The notes under the pieces: model-generated
Database searches by the model: none
Told to the model about the DNA's origin: nothing
What the model saw: the letters and a program-made list of their open reading frames with translations, nothing else
Translations under genes and position numbers: made by a program
NCBI GenBank assembly: GCA_025358305.1
Contig: JANYJZ010000027.1
Location: 94,270-158,269, forward strand
Reading direction: 5' to 3'
Source of the DNA: Ignavibacteriota bacterium
Lineage (GTDB): Bacteria > Bacteroidota > Ignavibacteria > UBA10030 > SZUA-254
Length of the DNA stretch: 64,000 nt
Part shown: piece by piece, positions 63,705 to 64,000 of the stretch
Numbering within the stretch: position 1 is the first letter of the stretch
How the letters are laid out: every line of letters starts with the position of its first letter

Positions 63705-64000
63705 GGCGTTTCTCCTTTGTTGGTTTTTGGATGTGTGATCTAAAAAGTGCTTGGTACTCTTCCATGTTCTGAGCTACCATCTTCGCGAGCCCGGGCGCGA
63801 GGGTCTCGATAAAAAATTTCAAGAGGTCGGCCGTCTTAAAAATCAGGGAGCCTTGTCGGAACATCTTGTTGCGAGTGTGGTTCACCTTGTAGGCTCTGAG
63901 CTTCCCCTCCTCGATCCATCGAAGGATCTGCATTCGTGAGTAGCCGAGATCCCTGCCCGCGTTCTTCGCGTCGATGATGTCCAGAGAGCCAGAGAAGATC
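63673..64000 (-). CDS. Helix-turn-helix (excisionase/MerR-like) protein, partial
   Basis: The gene enters from beyond the window, so its start is missing. The visible 108 codons hold a MerR/excisionase-type HTH: NAGRDLGYSRMQILRWIEEG, then KLRAYKVNHTRNKMFRQGSL, followed by a helix and a basic tail ending KRRGQKRKPNGS. An in-frame ATG at 63933 falls inside the HTH and is not the start. Small proteins of this kind act as excisionases or regulators of mobile elements. It is followed with overlap by the acidic protein. Confidence 0.65.
   Translation of the reverse strand, partial: IFSGSLDIIDAKNAGRDLGYSRMQILRWIEEGKLRAYKVNHTRNKMFRQGSLIFKTADLLKFFIETLAPGLAKMVAQNMEEYQALFRSHIQKPTKEKRRGQKRKPNGS

Overview
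This window looks like chromosome from a moderately GC-rich, Gram-negative member of the Bacteroidota/Chlorobiota/Ignavibacteriota (FCB) assemblage. The reasons are a secreted protein with a type IX secretion-like C-terminal domain, BamD, SecG, bacillithiol (BshB1), the order pheST-zapB-zapA-6S RNA-rny, a Rieske/cytochrome b complex and TTG(A)-N17-TA(T/C)CTT promoters. The phylum is inferred from gene content and not from a marker tree. Genes are densely packed, mostly on the + strand, with short gaps and several ATGA-type overlaps.

0-14 kb is core informational and biosynthetic machinery: the 3' end of pheS, pheT, two small division proteins (ZapB-like and ZapA), a well-supported 6S RNA fold, rny, coaE, nadB, purF, a CDP-alcohol phosphatidyltransferase, ftsY, a dipeptide epimerase and mutL. 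14-27 kb holds carbon and nitrogen metabolism and envelope functions: a periplasmic rhodanese, the methylmalonyl-CoA mutase catalytic subunit, a DPPR-synthase-like UbiA prenyltransferase, a DUF362 protein, an EamA transporter, acs, an isochorismatase-like hydrolase, htpX, glutamate dehydrogenase, bamD and an acyl-CoA thioesterase.

27-36 kb has two exported proteins (an FG-GAP propeller and a putative metalloprotease) followed by a cytochrome c maturation cluster ccmA-B-C-D-E-F. Its CcmE carries Cys in place of the usual haem-binding His. 36-44.6 kb, on the - strand, is a heavy-metal island: an HMA lipoprotein, a zinc-ribbon/DUF2318 membrane protein, a secreted Cys/Met-rich protein, a CusA/CusB/CusC-type efflux system and a small Cys-rich exported protein behind a strong promoter. 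44.6-53.3 kb returns to core genes: bshB1, xseA-xseB-dxs, a Gfo/Idh oxidoreductase, a decayed SAM hydrolase gene, ribD-ribE, an unknown conserved-looking gene, secG and tRNA-Lys.

53.4-62.2 kb contains a lipoprotein, ygfZ, an SDR, a LOG-family protein, tmRNA with its promoter and terminator, an AI-2E family transporter, dapF, the Rieske/cytochrome b operon with a tiny membrane protein, and a PDZ lipoprotein. From 62.2 kb to the end the character changes. An AT-richer gap carries imperfect direct repeats and a free-standing small-RNA candidate with its own promoter and terminator. It is followed on the - strand by two helix-turn-helix genes around an acidic ORF, one lacking any normal start codon and separated from the ORF before it by a single in-frame TAA. 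This is the most unusual part of the window and may be the edge of an integrated element.
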